Positions 1 through 9,460 of a DNA stretch of 41,464 nt are shown in pieces. The stretch lies in NCBI GenBank assembly GCA_937923485.1, contig CALDUE010000060.1, positions 1 to 41,464 on the forward strand, written 5' to 3'. Source of the DNA: an uncultured Saprospiraceae bacterium (lineage in GTDB: Bacteria > Bacteroidota > Bacteroidia > Chitinophagales > Saprospiraceae). Under the pieces are notes generated by a model that was not told the origin of the DNA, ran no database searches, and saw nothing but the letters and a program-made list of their open reading frames with translations. Both the position numbers and the translations under genes were made by a program. Each line of letters begins with the position of its first letter. The stretch's first letter is position 1.

Positions 1-49
1 CTGTAAATCCAGTGATTCGTCTGAATAGGTTCGATTCCTATCACCCCCA
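1..49 (+). tRNA. tRNA-Tyr (GTA), 3' part only
   Basis: The window opens inside the anticodon loop; the anticodon GTA is visible at positions 3-5. It is followed by a long variable arm, as expected for tRNA-Tyr, a T arm with stem ATAGG/CCTAT and the acceptor 3' strand CACCCCC plus discriminator A at 49. CCA is not encoded. The 5' half lies outside the window. It is the first visible member of a Tyr-Gly-Thr-tuf-Trp-secE order often seen upstream of nusG in bacteria. Confidence 0.9.
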
Positions 50-56
50 CATTTAA

Positions 57-129
57 GCGGGAGTAGCTCAGTTGGTAGAGCATCAGCCTTCCAAGCTGAG
101 GGTCGCGGGTTCGAGTCTCGTCTCCCGCT
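57..129 (+). tRNA. tRNA-Gly (TCC)
   Basis: A complete cloverleaf can be drawn: acceptor GCGGGAG pairs with CTCCCGC, the D arm contains AGCTCAGTTGGTAGAGCA, the anticodon loop CTTCCAA carries TCC, and the T loop is TTCGAGT. The discriminator is T at 129 and CCA is not encoded. It lies 7 bp after tRNA-Tyr and was probably cotranscribed with it. Confidence 0.96.
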
Positions 130-238
130 CATTTACCTTAACGCGACTCAAACGTGAGTCGTAAAGAACTATCTAGGTTTTGCCGCAAGGTGAACCAAAA
201 ATCATATCCTCATCGTAATACATGAGCATTGCTTTTTA

Positions 239-310
<72 letters not shown>

Positions 311-442
311 CTACTCAAGTCTTTATTCGTAAAGGCGCATCAAACAAGAAAAAAACAGGTTCCCTTAGGTAGCGGGGCGCCAAACCGAGCAGCAATGTTC
401 GGCTAACAAACGCGACCATTAACAGCTAATAAATCACGACCA

Positions 443-1639
443 ATGGCTAAGGAAACTTTCGAAAGAAATAAGCCGCACCTCAACATCGGTACCATTGGGC
501 ACGTCGACCACGGTAAGACGACCCTGACCGCTGCTATCACGAGCGTACTGGCTGGCCAGGGCCTCGCACAAGCGCAAGGCTATGATACCATCGACGCTGC
601 CCCCGAAGAGAAGGAGCGCGGTATCACTATCAACACCGCTCACGTAGAATATGAGACGGCAAATCGTCACTATGCTCACGTAGACTGTCCAGGTCACGCT
701 GACTATGTTAAGAACATGGTTACGGGTGCTGCACAGATGGACGGTGCAATCCTTGTGGTTGCCGCAACTGATGGCCCTATGCCACAGACGCGCGAGCACA
801 TCCTTCTTTGTCGCCAAGTTGGTGTACCAAAGATTGTTGTGTTCATGAACAAGGTTGACCTTGTTGACGACGAGGAAATGTTAGAACTCGTAGAAATGGA
901 AGTTCGCGAACTTCTTGATCAGTACGAATTCGACGGCGACAACGTATCTATCATTCAGGGATCTGCACTTAAGGCGCTCGAAGGAGATGCTGATGCAGTT
1001 CAAAAGATCAATGATCTAATGGCAGCATGTGATGCTGACATTCCTGAGCCAGAGCGTCTTGTAGACCTTCCATTCCTAATGCCAATTGAGGATGTATTCT
1101 CAATCACTGGTCGTGGAACAGTTGCAACTGGACGTATCGAGCGTGGAGTAACCAACGTAGGTGATCCAGTAGAGATCGTCGGTATGTCAGCAGCAGGTGA
1201 GAAGCCTTTGACTTCTACTGTTACTGGTGTAGAGATGTTCCGTAAGCTTCTTACACGTGGTGAGGCTGGTGATAACGCCGGTATCCTTCTTCGTGGAATT
1301 GAGAAGACTGCAATCCGTCGCGGACAGGTAATCTGCAAGCCAGGATCTGTAAAGCCACACACTAAGTTTAAGTGTGAGGTTTACGTACTCTCTAAGGATG
1401 AGGGTGGTCGTCACACACCATTCTTCAACGGATACCGTCCACAGTTCTACTTCCGTACTACGGATGTAACTGGAGATTGTCACCTACCTGAGAATGTAGA
1501 AATGGTAATGCCTGGTGACAATGTCACTATGGAAGTTCACCTTCTTGCTGCAATCGCTATGGAGAAGGGTCTACGTTTCGCAATTCGCGAAGGTGGCCGT
1601 ACCGTAGGTGCAGGTCAGGTAACTGAGATCATCGAGTAA
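443..1639 (+). CDS. tuf: Elongation factor Tu
   Basis: This 398-residue protein is EF-Tu, the GTPase that delivers aminoacyl-tRNA to the ribosome. All G-box motifs are visible: GHVDHGKT at residues 19-26 (P loop), DCPGH at 81-85, NKVD at 136-139 and SALK at 174-177, followed by the two beta-barrel domains. The length is normal for bacteria. The ATG at 443 starts the usual MAKE-type N-terminus; no strong Shine-Dalgarno sequence precedes it, which is normal for Bacteroidota. It sits after three tRNA genes and before tRNA-Trp and secE, the classical arrangement, and is closed by a hairpin at 1686-1717. Confidence 0.99.
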   Translation: MAKETFERNKPHLNIGTIGHVDHGKTTLTAAITSVLAGQGLAQAQGYDTIDAAPEEKERGITINTAHVEYETANRHYAHVDCPGHADYVKNMVTGAAQMDGAILVVAATDGPMPQTREHILLCRQVGVPKIVVFMNKVDLVDDEEMLELVEMEVRELLDQYEFDGDNVSIIQGSALKALEGDADAVQKINDLMAACDADIPEPERLVDLPFLMPIEDVFSITGRGTVATGRIERGVTNVGDPVEIVGMSAAGEKPLTSTVTGVEMFRKLLTRGEAGDNAGILLRGIEKTAIRRGQVICKPGSVKPHTKFKCEVYVLSKDEGGRHTPFFNGYRPQFYFRTTDVTGDCHLPENVEMVMPGDNVTMEVHLLAAIAMEKGLRFAIREGGRTVGAGQVTEIIE

Positions 1640-1685
1640 GAGACATCAGTTTCTTATAGGTACGCATGTACTACTAAGCATGAAG

Positions 1686-1717
1686 ATTTAGCGCCTCAGT
1701 AGAGGTGCTAAATTTTC
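1686..1717 (+). terminator. Terminator-like hairpin after tuf
   Basis: ATTTAGC at 1686-1692 pairs with GCTAAAT at 1707-1713. Inside, CCTC pairs with GAGG around an AGTA loop, giving an 11-bp stem with one mismatch, followed directly by a short T run. Its position 46 bp after the tuf stop fits an intrinsic terminator. Confidence 0.7.
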
Positions 1718-1761
1718 GTGTTTTAGAAAATCTCTACTTCAACGGAAGAGAGATTCAGATA

Positions 1762-1774
1762 GCTTTCGCCAAAA
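1762..1774 (-). repeat. Iterated motif copy 1 (13 of 14 bases)
   Basis: The plus strand reads GCTTTCGCCAAAA and then T instead of the usual C. It lies in the tuf to tRNA-Trp spacer and overlaps a small palindrome, GCCAAAATTTGGC. It belongs to the dispersed GCTTNCGCCAAAAC family (see findings). Confidence 0.7.
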
Positions 1775-1830
1775 TTTGGCAAGTAATTCTGGAAGGTAGA
1801 TGAGCATATTTCAGTGATCATCTATCACAC

Positions 1831-1885
1831 ACGGGTGTAGCTCAATTGGTATCCCGCAGGAATGCGGGACAAAACCATTAGCTAT
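1831..1885 (+). pseudogene. Broken duplicate of tRNA-Trp
   Basis: The first 21 bases of tRNA-Trp (acceptor 5' strand and most of the D arm) are repeated exactly here, 100 bp upstream of the intact gene; with flanking bases the exact match is 25 bp (1827-1851 versus 1927-1951). After base 1851 the D-stem 3' strand and 5' anticodon stem are replaced by an 18-bp palindrome (1852-1869). A match to the anticodon-stem region, CAAAACCATT, then resumes with changes. No T arm or acceptor 3' strand follows, so it cannot fold as a tRNA. It is best read as a partial duplication that acquired a palindromic insert. Confidence 0.8.
1852..1869. repeat. Short palindrome inserted in the tRNA-Trp remnant
   Basis: TCCCGCA and TGCGGGA form perfect 7-bp arms around GGAA. 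The same arms around a different 4-base centre occur at 14060-14077. A conserved stem with a free loop, placed inside a disrupted tRNA copy, suggests a small dispersed palindromic element. Confidence 0.65.
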
Positions 1886-1930
1886 CCCAAATGAAATTAC
1901 TTGCAACGGCAGGTAGTTACTACACAACAC

Positions 1931-2003
1931 ACGGGTGTAGCTCAATTGGTAGAGTAGTGGTCTCCAAAACCATTGGCTGGGAGTTCGAGTCTCTCCACCC
2001 GTG
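1931..2003 (+). tRNA. tRNA-Trp (CCA)
   Basis: Acceptor ACGGGTG pairs with CACCCGT; the anticodon loop CTCCAAA carries CCA and the T loop is TTCGAGT. The discriminator is G at 2003 and no terminal CCA is encoded. It lies between tuf and secE, the usual place for this tRNA in many bacteria. A broken copy of its 5' half lies exactly 100 bp upstream. Confidence 0.96.
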
Positions 2004-2111
2004 CTTAAGCATGCGTCGAAATTCTGCGATTTAGTAGAAACTTCGGCGTCGTTTTCGTGGTATAAGAAGGATTGCCGACTGGCATCAACTTTTATCGCAC
2101 AATTCAATACA

Positions 2112-2309
2112 ATGGGAAGTCTTCAGACCTACGTTCAAGAAAGTTACAACGAGCTCATCAATAAGGTGACTTGGCCTACATTCCGTAACTTGCAATCGGA
2201 TACTGTAGTCGTTATTGTAGCAACGATCTTATTATCTCTGCTGATCTTCGGCATGGATGCTATATCTAATTTCGTTCTTGATCTCGTATACTCGCTTAAT
2301 ATCAGTTAA
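2112..2309 (+). CDS. secE: Preprotein translocase subunit SecE
   Basis: This 65-residue single-span protein is the SecE subunit of the SecYEG inner-membrane translocon. It begins with an amphipathic helix containing the signature block ELINKVTWPTF, followed by one hydrophobic membrane segment at about residues 28-50. The open frame extends upstream to 2001, but that would overlap the 3' end of tRNA-Trp and add a region unlike SecE. The ATG at 2112 gives the normal short bacterial length. It lies between tRNA-Trp and nusG, 32 bp before the nusG start, and is probably cotranscribed with it. Confidence 0.96.
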   Translation: MGSLQTYVQESYNELINKVTWPTFRNLQSDTVVVIVATILLSLLIFGMDAISNFVLDLVYSLNIS

Positions 2310-2341
2310 GCAATAGCTTAACAGGACAACCCCCAAGCACC

Positions 2342-2914
2342 ATGTCTACAGATACAGATACTGAACAAGAAAAGGACACTCGCTGGTACAGCCTTCGAGT
2401 AATCTCTGGTAAAGAGCGCAAGATCAAAGAGCGTATCGAGCAAGAGATCAGCCGTAATGGCTGGGAATCTGGTATTCCTCAAATCCTCGTTCCAACCGAA
2501 CGCGTGTTTAAGTTCCGTAACGGGAAGAAGGTGATTATCGAGCGCAATATTCTTCCAGGATACATCCTGATCGAAGCGGTTGATTTTTTCCTCAATGGTG
2601 AGACGGTAGGTACAATCTCAGGATTGCCTGACGTCATGCATTTTTTGGGTAGAACCAATCCAATTCCCATGCGGGATTCGGAAGCAAACCGTCTGCTAGG
2701 TAAAGTAGACGAATCCAAAGATGCTGAAGTGTCAATGATTGAGCCTTTCCTCGAAGGTGAAACTGTCAAGATTGTCGACGGACCGTTTAACGGATTTGTG
2801 GGTGATGTACAGGAAGTCAACGAGGAGAAGAAAAAACTAAAAGTAATCGTCAAGATCTTTGGTCGCGGTACAGAGGTAGAACTCAACTACGGTCAGGTCG
2901 AGAAGCAGATGTAA
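2342..2914 (+). CDS. nusG: Transcription termination/antitermination factor NusG
   Basis: The 190-residue protein has the NusG layout. The NGN domain spans about residues 14-120 (starting RWYSLRVISGKE and containing LPGYILIE at 71-78), and a C-terminal KOW domain starts near residue 138 (EGETVKIVDGPFNGFVGDV). NusG binds the RNA polymerase clamp and couples it to Rho or to the ribosome. The acidic N-terminal tail before the NGN domain is slightly longer than in E. coli. It sits between secE and rplK as in most bacteria. Confidence 0.98.
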   Translation: MSTDTDTEQEKDTRWYSLRVISGKERKIKERIEQEISRNGWESGIPQILVPTERVFKFRNGKKVIIERNILPGYILIEAVDFFLNGETVGTISGLPDVMHFLGRTNPIPMRDSEANRLLGKVDESKDAEVSMIEPFLEGETVKIVDGPFNGFVGDVQEVNEEKKKLKVIVKIFGRGTEVELNYGQVEKQM

Positions 2915-2928
2915 TTTAATGTCAGCGC

Positions 2929-2980
2929 GTCAAGCGTTGATTTCACCGTGGGAGGGCAGCCATCGAGCTGCGTGCTTGAC
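2929..2980 (+). promoter_or_regulatory. Hairpin leader of rplK (possible L1 feedback site)
   Basis: GTCAAGC at 2929-2935 pairs perfectly with GCTTGAC at 2974-2980, and inside it GCAGC (2956-2960) pairs with GCTGC (2967-2971). It lies just before the rplK start, where ribosomal protein L1 binds the rplKA mRNA in other bacteria to repress its own operon. The structure is seen; its role as an L1 site is inferred from position only. Confidence 0.4.
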
Positions 2981-2997
2981 CACAACGAACGAACACC

Positions 2998-3438
2998 ATG
3001 GCTAAAGAAGTCGAAACATTCATCAAACTCCAAGTTAAAGGAGGCGCAGCTAACCCTGCTCCACCAGTCGGTCCAGCACTAGGTGCAAAGGGCGTTAACA
3101 TCATGGAGTTTTGCAAGCGTTTTAACGCTTCAACAGAGGATTCACGCGGTAAAGTACTACCGGTGGTAATCACTGTATACAAAGACAAGTCATTTGACTT
3201 CGTCATCAAAACTTCTCCAGCAGCGGTCCAGTTGCTCGAAGCTGCAAAGCTCAAGGGAGGAAGTGGCGAGCCAAACCGTGTCAAAGTAGGAAGCGTAACC
3301 TGGGATCAGATTCGCGCCATCGCTGAGGACAAAATGGCTGACCTTAATGCCTTTAAGATTGAAAGCGCCATGAAAATGGTAGCTGGTACTGCACGTTCTA
3401 TGGGACTGACAGTAAAAGGCGAGTTCCCAGGAGCTTAA
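2998..3438 (+). CDS. rplK: 50S ribosomal protein L11
   Basis: This 146-residue protein is L11, which forms the GTPase-associated centre with 23S rRNA and is needed for stringent-response sensing on the ribosome. The N-terminal signature PPVGPALG is at residues 22-29 and the C-terminal RNA-binding domain (about 70-146) includes GTARSMGL. The ATG at 2998 gives the canonical MAKEV start and family length. It is the first gene of the rplKA pair, preceded by a hairpin-forming 83-bp spacer. Confidence 0.99.
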   Translation: MAKEVETFIKLQVKGGAANPAPPVGPALGAKGVNIMEFCKRFNASTEDSRGKVLPVVITVYKDKSFDFVIKTSPAAVQLLEAAKLKGGSGEPNRVKVGSVTWDQIRAIAEDKMADLNAFKIESAMKMVAGTARSMGLTVKGEFPGA

Positions 3439-3517
3439 TTCACTAGACTTTTCATCAGGGAGCTGTTTGCAGTCTTTGTAGACTAGGCATCAGCGTTTGA
3501 ACCTAAACTTTTTTTCA

Positions 3518-4210
3518 ATGGCAAAGCTTACCAAGAAGCGAAAGGCCGCTGCCGAGAAACTCGAAGCAGACAAGCTTTATCCGCTTAACGAGGCCATGGG
3601 TCTCGTCAAGGAGGTCAATACCGCGAATTTTAACGCGAGTGTTGATGTTCATATCCGTCTAGGAGTTGATCCGCGTAAAGCAGATCACGCACTCCGTGGC
3701 ACGGTTACTCTTCCACACGGCACCGGTAAGGTGAAGCGTGTAGTTGTATTTTGTACCGAAGACAAGGTCGAAGAAGCCCTCGCAGCAGGTGCTGATTACG
3801 CCGGTCTCGATGAACTTGTTACGAAAATTTCGGGCGGTTGGTTCGAATTTGATGTAGCAATTGCTCAACCAAACGTTATGGCCAAAGTTGGTCGTATCGG
3901 TCGTGCACTCGGTCCACGTGGTCTTATGCCAAACCCAAAGACGGGTACGGTTACTCCAAACATTGCAGCAGCAGTTGCAGATGTGAAAGGAGGAAAGATC
4001 GCCTTCCGTGTTGACAAGACAGGTATCATTCACTCTAGCATTGGACGTGTCCAATTTACAGCTGAGCAGCTGAAGGACAACGCCAACGAACTACTTACGA
4101 CCATCCAAAAGATGAAGCCAAGTAGCGCTAAGGGTACTTATTTCAAAAGCATCGTTGCGGCCTCTACCATGAGCCCAGGGGTGAAAATCGATCCACGCAA
4201 CTACCGCTAG
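3518..4210 (+). CDS. rplA: 50S ribosomal protein L1
   Basis: This 230-residue protein is L1, part of the mobile L1 stalk and the usual translational repressor of the rplKA mRNA. The L1 signature, containing GRALGPRGLMPNPKTGTV, lies at residues 128-145. The frame is open from 3497, but the ATG at 3518 gives the standard MAKLTKK N-terminus, while the longer form would add seven hydrophobic residues unlike L1. It lies 79 bp after rplK and 21 bp before rplJ, too short to hold a full L10 leader between them. Confidence 0.98.
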   Translation: MAKLTKKRKAAAEKLEADKLYPLNEAMGLVKEVNTANFNASVDVHIRLGVDPRKADHALRGTVTLPHGTGKVKRVVVFCTEDKVEEALAAGADYAGLDELVTKISGGWFEFDVAIAQPNVMAKVGRIGRALGPRGLMPNPKTGTVTPNIAAAVADVKGGKIAFRVDKTGIIHSSIGRVQFTAEQLKDNANELLTTIQKMKPSSAKGTYFKSIVAASTMSPGVKIDPRNYR

Positions 4211-4231
4211 GTAGTCTCGAAATCTAACGAT

Positions 4232-4762
4232 ATGACTCGTACACAAAAGAACGATACCCTCGAGGCACTTAAAGTTAAGTTTGCTGATGCGGATTTCTTT
4301 TACATCACAGATGCCAGTACACTTACTGTAGCTGAAACGAATGAACTTCGTGCCGCTGCATATGAAGCTGGAGTAACCATGCAAGTGGTTAAGAATACAC
4401 TCGCTCGCAAAGCGCTCGAAGCGATTGCAGACGAGAAGGACACGGCTGAACTACACGGTACCCTCAAAGGACCTACAGCAATCATGTTCACAGACGTTGC
4501 CAAGGCTCCGGCGGCACTCATTAAAGAGTTCCGTAAGAAGCACGAGAAGCCGGTTCTCAAGGCAGCATACATTGATAGCGCGATCTACATCGGAGACGAT
4601 CAAATCGACGCGTTAGCAAGCATCAAATCGAAAGAAGAACTCGTTGGCGACATCATTCTTCTTCTTCAGAGTCCAATCAAGAACGTTGTTGGCTCACTTC
4701 AATCAGGTGGTAGCACTATCGCAGGTCTTCTTAAGACCCTCGAAGAGCGCGCCGCCAGCTAA
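4232..4762 (+). CDS. rplJ: 50S ribosomal protein L10
   Basis: This 176-residue protein is L10, the base of the L7/L12 stalk. The N-terminal domain contains the conserved block VVKNTLARKAL (about residues 53-63) that contacts 23S rRNA, and the C-terminal helix that binds L12 dimers ends the protein. The start ATG at 4232 lies 21 bp after rplA, so rplJ seems translated from the rplKA message rather than from a separate leader. A hairpin with a T run follows the gene before rplL. Confidence 0.98.
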   Translation: MTRTQKNDTLEALKVKFADADFFYITDASTLTVAETNELRAAAYEAGVTMQVVKNTLARKALEAIADEKDTAELHGTLKGPTAIMFTDVAKAPAALIKEFRKKHEKPVLKAAYIDSAIYIGDDQIDALASIKSKEELVGDIILLLQSPIKNVVGSLQSGGSTIAGLLKTLEERAAS

Positions 4763-4772
4763 ATTAATTTTC

Positions 4773-4817
4773 GCCGCAGGTTGTGTTACGACTTCCATCG
4801 CGGCTTAACCTTTTTTT
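4773..4817 (+). promoter_or_regulatory. Intercistronic hairpin with T run between rplJ and rplL
   Basis: GCCGC (4773-4777) pairs with GCGGC (4800-4804), followed a few bases later by a run of seven T (4811-4817). It could be a leaky terminator or a stabilising/processing hairpin, placed where L12 expression is raised relative to L10 in many bacteria. The stem is short and the loop is 22 nt, so the role is inferred. Confidence 0.4.
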
Positions 4818-4873
4818 CAAAGGCTTCCAGTTAGACATACTAACCACTTGTCTAACACTTAAAATTGTCCATC

Positions 4874-5251
4874 ATGGCAGAACTTAAAGAACTAGCAGAA
4901 CAGCTCGTAAACCTTACAGTAAAGGATGTGAGCGAATTAGCAACGATCCTCAAGGATGAGTACGGCATCGAGCCAGCAGCAGCAGCAGTTGCAGTAGCTG
5001 GCCCGGGCGGCGGCGGCGGAGACGCTGGCGGCGAAGCTCAAACTGAATTCACCGTAGTTCTTACTTCAGCAGGCTCAGCGAAGCTCGCAGTTGTTAAGGA
5101 GGTGAAAGGACTCCTCGGAGTTGGCCTCAAAGAGGCTAAAGAACTCGTTGACGGTGCACCTACCAACATTAAGGAAGGTGTCAGCAAAGACGAGGCAGAA
5201 AGCCTCAAAGCTGCTCTCGAAGGAGCAGGCGCTTCTGTCGAAGTCAAGTAA
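4874..5251 (+). CDS. rplL: 50S ribosomal protein L7/L12
   Basis: This 125-residue protein is the stalk protein that recruits translation GTPases. It has an N-terminal dimerisation helix pair (1-33), a very Ala/Gly-rich hinge (about 34-57, including a GPGGGGG stretch) and the C-terminal factor-binding domain (58-125) with the conserved KLAVVKEVK and LGLKEAK-like blocks. A TTG-initiated frame opens at 4865, but the ATG at 4874 gives the standard MAELK start. It lies 111 bp after rplJ, beyond an intercistronic hairpin. Confidence 0.98.
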   Translation: MAELKELAEQLVNLTVKDVSELATILKDEYGIEPAAAAVAVAGPGGGGGDAGGEAQTEFTVVLTSAGSAKLAVVKEVKGLLGVGLKEAKELVDGAPTNIKEGVSKDEAESLKAALEGAGASVEVK

Positions 5252-5278
5252 TTCAATCTCTGAATTGAACCGTAAAGC

Positions 5279-5315
5279 GTCCCACTGGTTATTTTCTTCG
5301 GAAGACCAGTGGGAC
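5279..5315 (+). terminator. Strong 11-bp hairpin after rplL (attenuator or RNase III site)
   Basis: GTCCCACTGGT at 5279-5289 pairs perfectly with ACCAGTGGGAC at 5305-5315. No T run follows at once (TTTTTA comes 11 bases later), so it is more likely a partial terminator or processing hairpin between the L10/L12 and RNA polymerase genes, as known at this place in E. coli, than a full stop. Confidence 0.6.
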
Positions 5316-5352
5316 CATTACAGGTTTTTACTATAACCCTTCCACCCCTCCA

Positions 5353-5428
5353 ATTCTATGCCTGCAATAGGCGAACCCCAATACTGACATAGAATGTACG
5401 CTCTGGCTGTCTCTAGGTACCCACCTAG
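5353..5428 (+). promoter_or_regulatory. Structured leader upstream of rpoB
   Basis: In the 298-bp rplL-rpoB gap, ATTCTATG (5353-5360) pairs with CATAGAAT (5388-5395), with CCT/AGG paired inside. A second hairpin follows, with CTAGGT (5413-5418) pairing with ACCTAG (5423-5428). Together with the 5279-5315 hairpin this makes a run of structures before rpoB. No recognised riboswitch family fits; the rest of the gap to 5549 shows nothing clear. Confidence 0.4.
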
Positions 5429-5549
5429 GTTCGGCCTATCGTTGTTTTTGGCCAGTTGATTAAGCAGAATTATTAAAAGAACCTTACACAGTTCTAAATC
5501 TACTTAAGCTTCCAGCCCGCATTTTTTCGAATCTTACAAGACTGTACCC

Positions 5550-8500
5550 ATGGTTACCACCGGCCAGCCAGGTTCTACCGGAGAACGTTTCAACTTCGGT
5601 AAAATCAAACTAGCCCCCGCTTATCCCGATTTGCTGGGCATCCAAATTCAGAGCTTCCAGGAGTTCTTTCAATTGGAAACTACCCCAGAAAATCGGCACA
5701 CAGAGGGTCTATCGCGCGTGTTCAAGGAAAACTTTCCTATCTCTGATACACGCAGCATTTTCAATCTCGAGTTCCTCGATTACTATATCGATCCTCCGAG
5801 ATATTCACTAGAAGAGTGTATCCACCGTGGACTCAGCTATAGTGTCCCGCTCAAGGCCAAGCTACGCTTGTCTTGTAACGACCCAGAGCACATTGACTTC
5901 CAGACGATCGTACAGGATGTTTTCCTAGGAAACATCCCATACATGACTCCGAAAGGAACGTTCATCATCAACGGCGCTGAGCGAGTAATCGTAAGTCAGC
6001 TTCACCGTTCACCTGGTGTGTTCTTCGGTTTGAACTTCCACCCGAACGGAACTAAGCTTTACTCCGCACGTGTAATCCCTTTCAAGGGTGCATGGATGGA
6101 GTTCTCTACCGATATCAATACGGTGATGTATGCATACATCGACCGTAAAAAGAAGTTCCCTGTAACGACGCTTCTCCGTTCAATCGGATTCGCAACAGAC
6201 CAAGACATTCTCCAACTCTTCAATCTTTCTGACGAAGTCAAGTCTACCCGCAAGGAACTTGAGAAGTCTCACGGCCGCAAGCTTGCTGCACGTGTCCTTC
6301 GTTCTTGGACAGAGGATTTCGTTGATGAGGACACGGGTGAAGTAGTTACCATTGAGCGTAACGAAATCATTCTTGAGCGTGATTCTATCCTCGACGATGA
6401 GGCCATAGACAAAGTGCTCGAGTCTGGCGTAGAAACTATCGTACTTCAGAAGTCTGAGGTTGATCAGGACTATACCATTATTTACAATACCCTGCAGAAG
6501 GATCCGACCAGTTCGGAGATTGAAGCAGTTAACTATATCTACAAGCAGCTGCGTGGTACTGAGCCGCCTGATGATGACACCGCACGTGGTATCATCGACA
6601 AGCTGTTCTTTAGCGACAAGCGTTACAACCTCGGTGAAGTAGGTCGTTACAAAATTAACCGCAAGCTCGGTTCTGACGCAGCAGGCGATGTGCTCGTTCT
6701 AACGAAAGAAGACATCATCTCTATCGTCAAGTACCTTGTTAGCTTGATGAACTCTAAGGCAGAGATTGATGATATCGATCACCTGTCTAACCGTCGTGTT
6801 CGTACCGTAGGTGAGCAGCTTTATGCGCAGTTCGGTGTAGGACTCGCACGTATGGCACGTACCATCCGCGAGCGGATGAATGTACGTGACAACGAGGTCT
6901 TTACTCCAGTAGACCTCATCAACGCACGTACGCTATCGAGTGTGATCAACTCTTTCTTCGGAACGAGTCAATTGTCGCAATTCCTCGATCAAACCAACCC
7001 ACTTTCTGAAATCACTCACAAGCGCCGTATCTCGGCACTGGGACCAGGTGGTCTCTCACGTGAGCGTGCAGGATTCGAGGTGCGTGATGTACACTACAGC
7101 CACTACGGCCGGCTTTGTACGATCGAGACACCAGAGGGTCCAAACATTGGACTCATCTCTACACTTTGCGTTCACGCAAAGGTGAATAAGATGGGCTTCC
7201 TTGAGACACCTTACCGTGAGGTTGTCGAAGGTAAAGTCGATGTTGTTGGTGATGTACAATACCTCTCAGCGGAAGGTGAGAACTTTAAGAAGATCGCACA
7301 GGCAAACGCCGCGATTGATGGAGATACCGGTGACTTCAAGACGGCCCGCGTAGCTTGTCGTGAGCACGGTGAATTCCCAGTACTCGAGCCAGAAGAGATC
7401 GAGTACATGGACGTTGCACCTAACCAGATTGTGGGTGTATCGGCCAGTTTGATTCCTTTCTTAGAGAACGATGATGCCAACCGTGCCTTGATGGGCTCGA
7501 ACATGCAGCGTCAGGCAGTTCCGCTTCTTCGTCCGGCAGCGCCGATCGTAGGAACAGGTCTGGAAGCAAAAGTTGCACAAGATTCTCGTATGCTCATCAA
7601 CGCCGAAGGGCCTGGTGTCGTCGAGTATGTTGATGCACGTAAGATTACGATTCGCTATGAGCGTACTGAGCAAGACCAGTTGGTCAGCTTTGAAGGCGAT
7701 AGCAAAACCTACCACCTCACGAAGTTCCTTCGTACCAACCAAGGAACTTGTATCAACCTGAAGCCGATTGTGCGTAAGGGTGATCGCGTAGATTTAGGTA
7801 CACTTCTTTGCGACGGATATGCAACCGACAAAGGAGAGCTCGCTCTTGGGCAGAACCTCAAAGTGGCATTTATGCCTTGGAAGGGGTACAACTTCGAGGA
7901 TGCGATTGTACTCTCAGAGCGTGTAGTACGTGAGGATATCTTCACTTCGATTCACATCGAGCACTTCGAAATGGATGTGCGCGACACCAAGTTGGGTGAG
8001 GAAGAATTGACCAACGACATCCCGAACGTTTCTGAAGAAGCAACAAAGGATCTCGACGAGCACGGTATCATCCGTGTTGGTGCATGGGTAAGCGAAGGTG
8101 ATATCATCATTGGTAAGATCACTCCGAAAGGAGAGTCAGATCCGACTCCGGAAGAGAAGCTCCTCCGAGCAATCTTCGGTGACAAAGCAGGTGATGTCAA
8201 GGACGCATCGATGAAGGCCGCACCGAGTGTGAAAGGTGTTATCATCAACAAGCAGCTTTTTGCTCGTGCGAAGAAAGATAAGGATCAGAAGGAGCAGGAG
8301 AAAGAAATGCTTTCTAAGCTCGACGATGAGCACGCCATCAAGGTGAACGAGATTCGTACCATCATGGTCGACAAGCTCGCACAAATCGTTCGTGGTCGTG
8401 TATCTCAAGGTGTCAAAGACATCTATGGTGAGCAGATCGTTCCGAAAGGCGCGAAGTATACGATGGAAGTGCTTCGTAACATCGACGTTCTGAAGGCTGA

Positions 8501-9371
8501 TTACTCAGGTTGGACCACCAAGGATGATGACAACCAGCTCATCAGCCGTTTGCTCCACAACTTCAACATCAAGTACAACGAGGAAGTAGGTCGCTACAAG
8601 CGTGAGAAGTTCAACATCTCTATCGGTGATGAGCTTCCAGCGGGCGTTCTTAAGCTCGCAAAGGTTTACCTAGCTAAGAAGCGTAAGCTCAAGGTTGGTG
8701 ATAAGCTTGCGGGTCGTCACGGTAACAAGGGAATCGTGAGTCGTATCGTTCGTCGTGAGGACATGCCATTCCTAGAGGATGGAACTCCAGTCGATATCGT
8801 ACTCAATCCGCTTGGTGTACCATCTCGTATGAACCTCGGACAAATCTTCGAGACAGTTCTTGGATGGGCCGGTGAGAAGCTTGGTATGACCTTCGGTACT
8901 CCAATCTTTGATGGTGCAAGCCAAGATGAGATTGAGACGTACATCCAAAAGGCTAATCTTCCGAGTCTTGGTCAGACATACCTCAGTGATGGAGAAACGG
9001 GTGATCGTTTCCACCAGCGCGCGACGGTAGGTGTGATCTACATGTTGAAGCTCAGCCACATGGTTGACGACAAGATGCACGCTCGTTCTATTGGACCATA
9101 CTCGCTTATCACGCAGCAGCCACTCGGTGGTAAGGCACAGTTTGGTGGACAGCGTTTTGGTGAGATGGAGGTGTGGGCACTCGAGGCATTCGGTGCTTCA
9201 AGTATCCTACAGGAACTCTTGACCATCAAGTCGGATGACATCAATGGACGTGCGAAAGCATACGAGGCAATTGTGAAGGGAGATAACCTTCCTGAGCCTG
9301 GCATTCCAGAGTCGTTTAACGTTCTCGTGCACGAGTTGCGCGGATTGGCGTTAGACGTCAAGTTCGACTAG
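5550..9371 (+). CDS. rpoB: RNA polymerase subunit beta
   Basis: This 1273-residue protein is the beta subunit, forming one pincer of the polymerase and half of the active-site cleft. The rifampicin-binding region at about residues 470-535 contains [20 protein letters not shown] followed by [10 protein letters not shown]. The Asp, His and Ser at the classical resistance positions are all wild type, so rifampicin sensitivity is predicted at this level. The C-terminal clamp part ([20 protein letters not shown]) is intact. The length is typical for Bacteroidota. It starts at ATG 5550 after a structured leader and is separated from rpoC by an unusually long, hairpin-filled 280-bp spacer. Confidence 0.99.
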   Translation: MVTTGQPGSTGERFNFGKIKLAPAYPDLLGIQIQSFQEFFQLETTPENRHTEGLSRVFKENFPISDTRSIFNLEFLDYYIDPPRYSLEECIHRGLSYSVPLKAKLRLSCNDPEHIDFQTIVQDVFLGNIPYMTPKGTFIINGAERVIVSQLHRSPGVFFGLNFHPNGTKLYSARVIPFKGAWMEFSTDINTVMYAYIDRKKKFPVTTLLRSIGFATDQDILQLFNLSDEVKSTRKELEKSHGRKLAARVLRSWTEDFVDEDTGEVVTIERNEIILERDSILDDEAIDKVLESGVETIVLQKSEVDQDYTIIYNTLQKDPTSSEIEAVNYIYKQLRGTEPPDDDTARGIIDKLFFSDKRYNLGEVGRYKINRKLGSDAAGDVLVLTKEDIISIVKYLVSLMNSKAEIDDIDHLSNRRVRTVGEQLYAQFGVGLARMARTIRERMNVRDNEVFTPVDLINARTLSSVINSFFGTSQLSQFLDQTNPLSEITHKRRISALGPGGLSRERAGFEVRDVHYSHYGRLCTIETPEGPNIGLISTLCVHAKVNKMGFLETPYREVVEGKVDVVGDVQYLSAEGENFKKIAQANAAIDGDTGDFKTARVACREHGEFPVLEPEEIEYMDVAPNQIVGVSASLIPFLENDDANRALMGSNMQRQAVPLLRPAAPIVGTGLEAKVAQDSRMLINAEGPGVVEYVDARKITIRYERTEQDQLVSFEGDSKTYHLTKFLRTNQGTCINLKPIVRKGDRVDLGTLLCDGYATDKGELALGQNLKVAFMPWKGYNFEDAIVLSERVVREDIFTSIHIEHFEMDVRDTKLGEEELTNDIPNVSEEATKDLDEHGIIRVGAWVSEGDIIIGKITPKGESDPTPEEKLLRAIFGDKAGDVKDASMKAAPSVKGVIINKQLFARAKKDKDQKEQEKEMLSKLDDEHAIKVNEIRTIMVDKLAQIVRGRVSQGVKDIYGEQIVPKGAKYTMEVLRNIDVLKADYSGWTTKDDDNQLISRLLHNFNIKYNEEVGRYKREKFNISIGDELPAGVLKLAKVYLAKKRKLKVGDKLAGRHGNKGIVSRIVRREDMPFLEDGTPVDIVLNPLGVPSRMNLGQIFETVLGWAGEKLGMTFGTPIFDGASQDEIETYIQKANLPSLGQTYLSDGETGDRFHQRATVGVIYMLKLSHMVDDKMHARSIGPYSLITQQPLGGKAQFGGQRFGEMEVWALEAFGASSILQELLTIKSDDINGRAKAYEAIVKGDNLPEPGIPESFNVLVHELRGLALDVKFD

Positions 9372-9416
9372 TTCGAACATGCTGTTTTAGCAGGCCCGTT
9401 AACACGTGGGCTTACA

Positions 9417-9430
9417 GCTTTCGCCAAAAC
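9417..9430 (-). repeat. Iterated motif copy 2
   Basis: GCTTTCGCCAAAAC on the plus strand, in the rpoB-rpoC spacer. It forms the left arm of a 15-bp inverted repeat with copy 3. Confidence 0.85.
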
Positions 9431-9446
9431 CTATCAAACGTGACTG

Positions 9447-9460
9447 GTTTTGGCGAAAGC
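9447..9460 (+). repeat. Iterated motif copy 3
   Basis: GTTTTGGCGAAAGC on the plus strand. It is the right arm of the inverted repeat; one extra paired base beyond the motif (C9431 with G9446) extends the stem to 15 bp around a loop of about 14 nt. No T run follows. Confidence 0.85.

Noticed and set aside
434-817. Minus-strand frames over tuf, rpoB and rpoC
   Set aside because: They are shadows of strongly biased codon use in highly expressed genes and resemble no family.
2001-2111. Longer secE frame starting inside tRNA-Trp
   Set aside because: It overlaps the tRNA 3' end and adds 37 residues unlike SecE; ATG 2112 gives the normal 65-residue protein.
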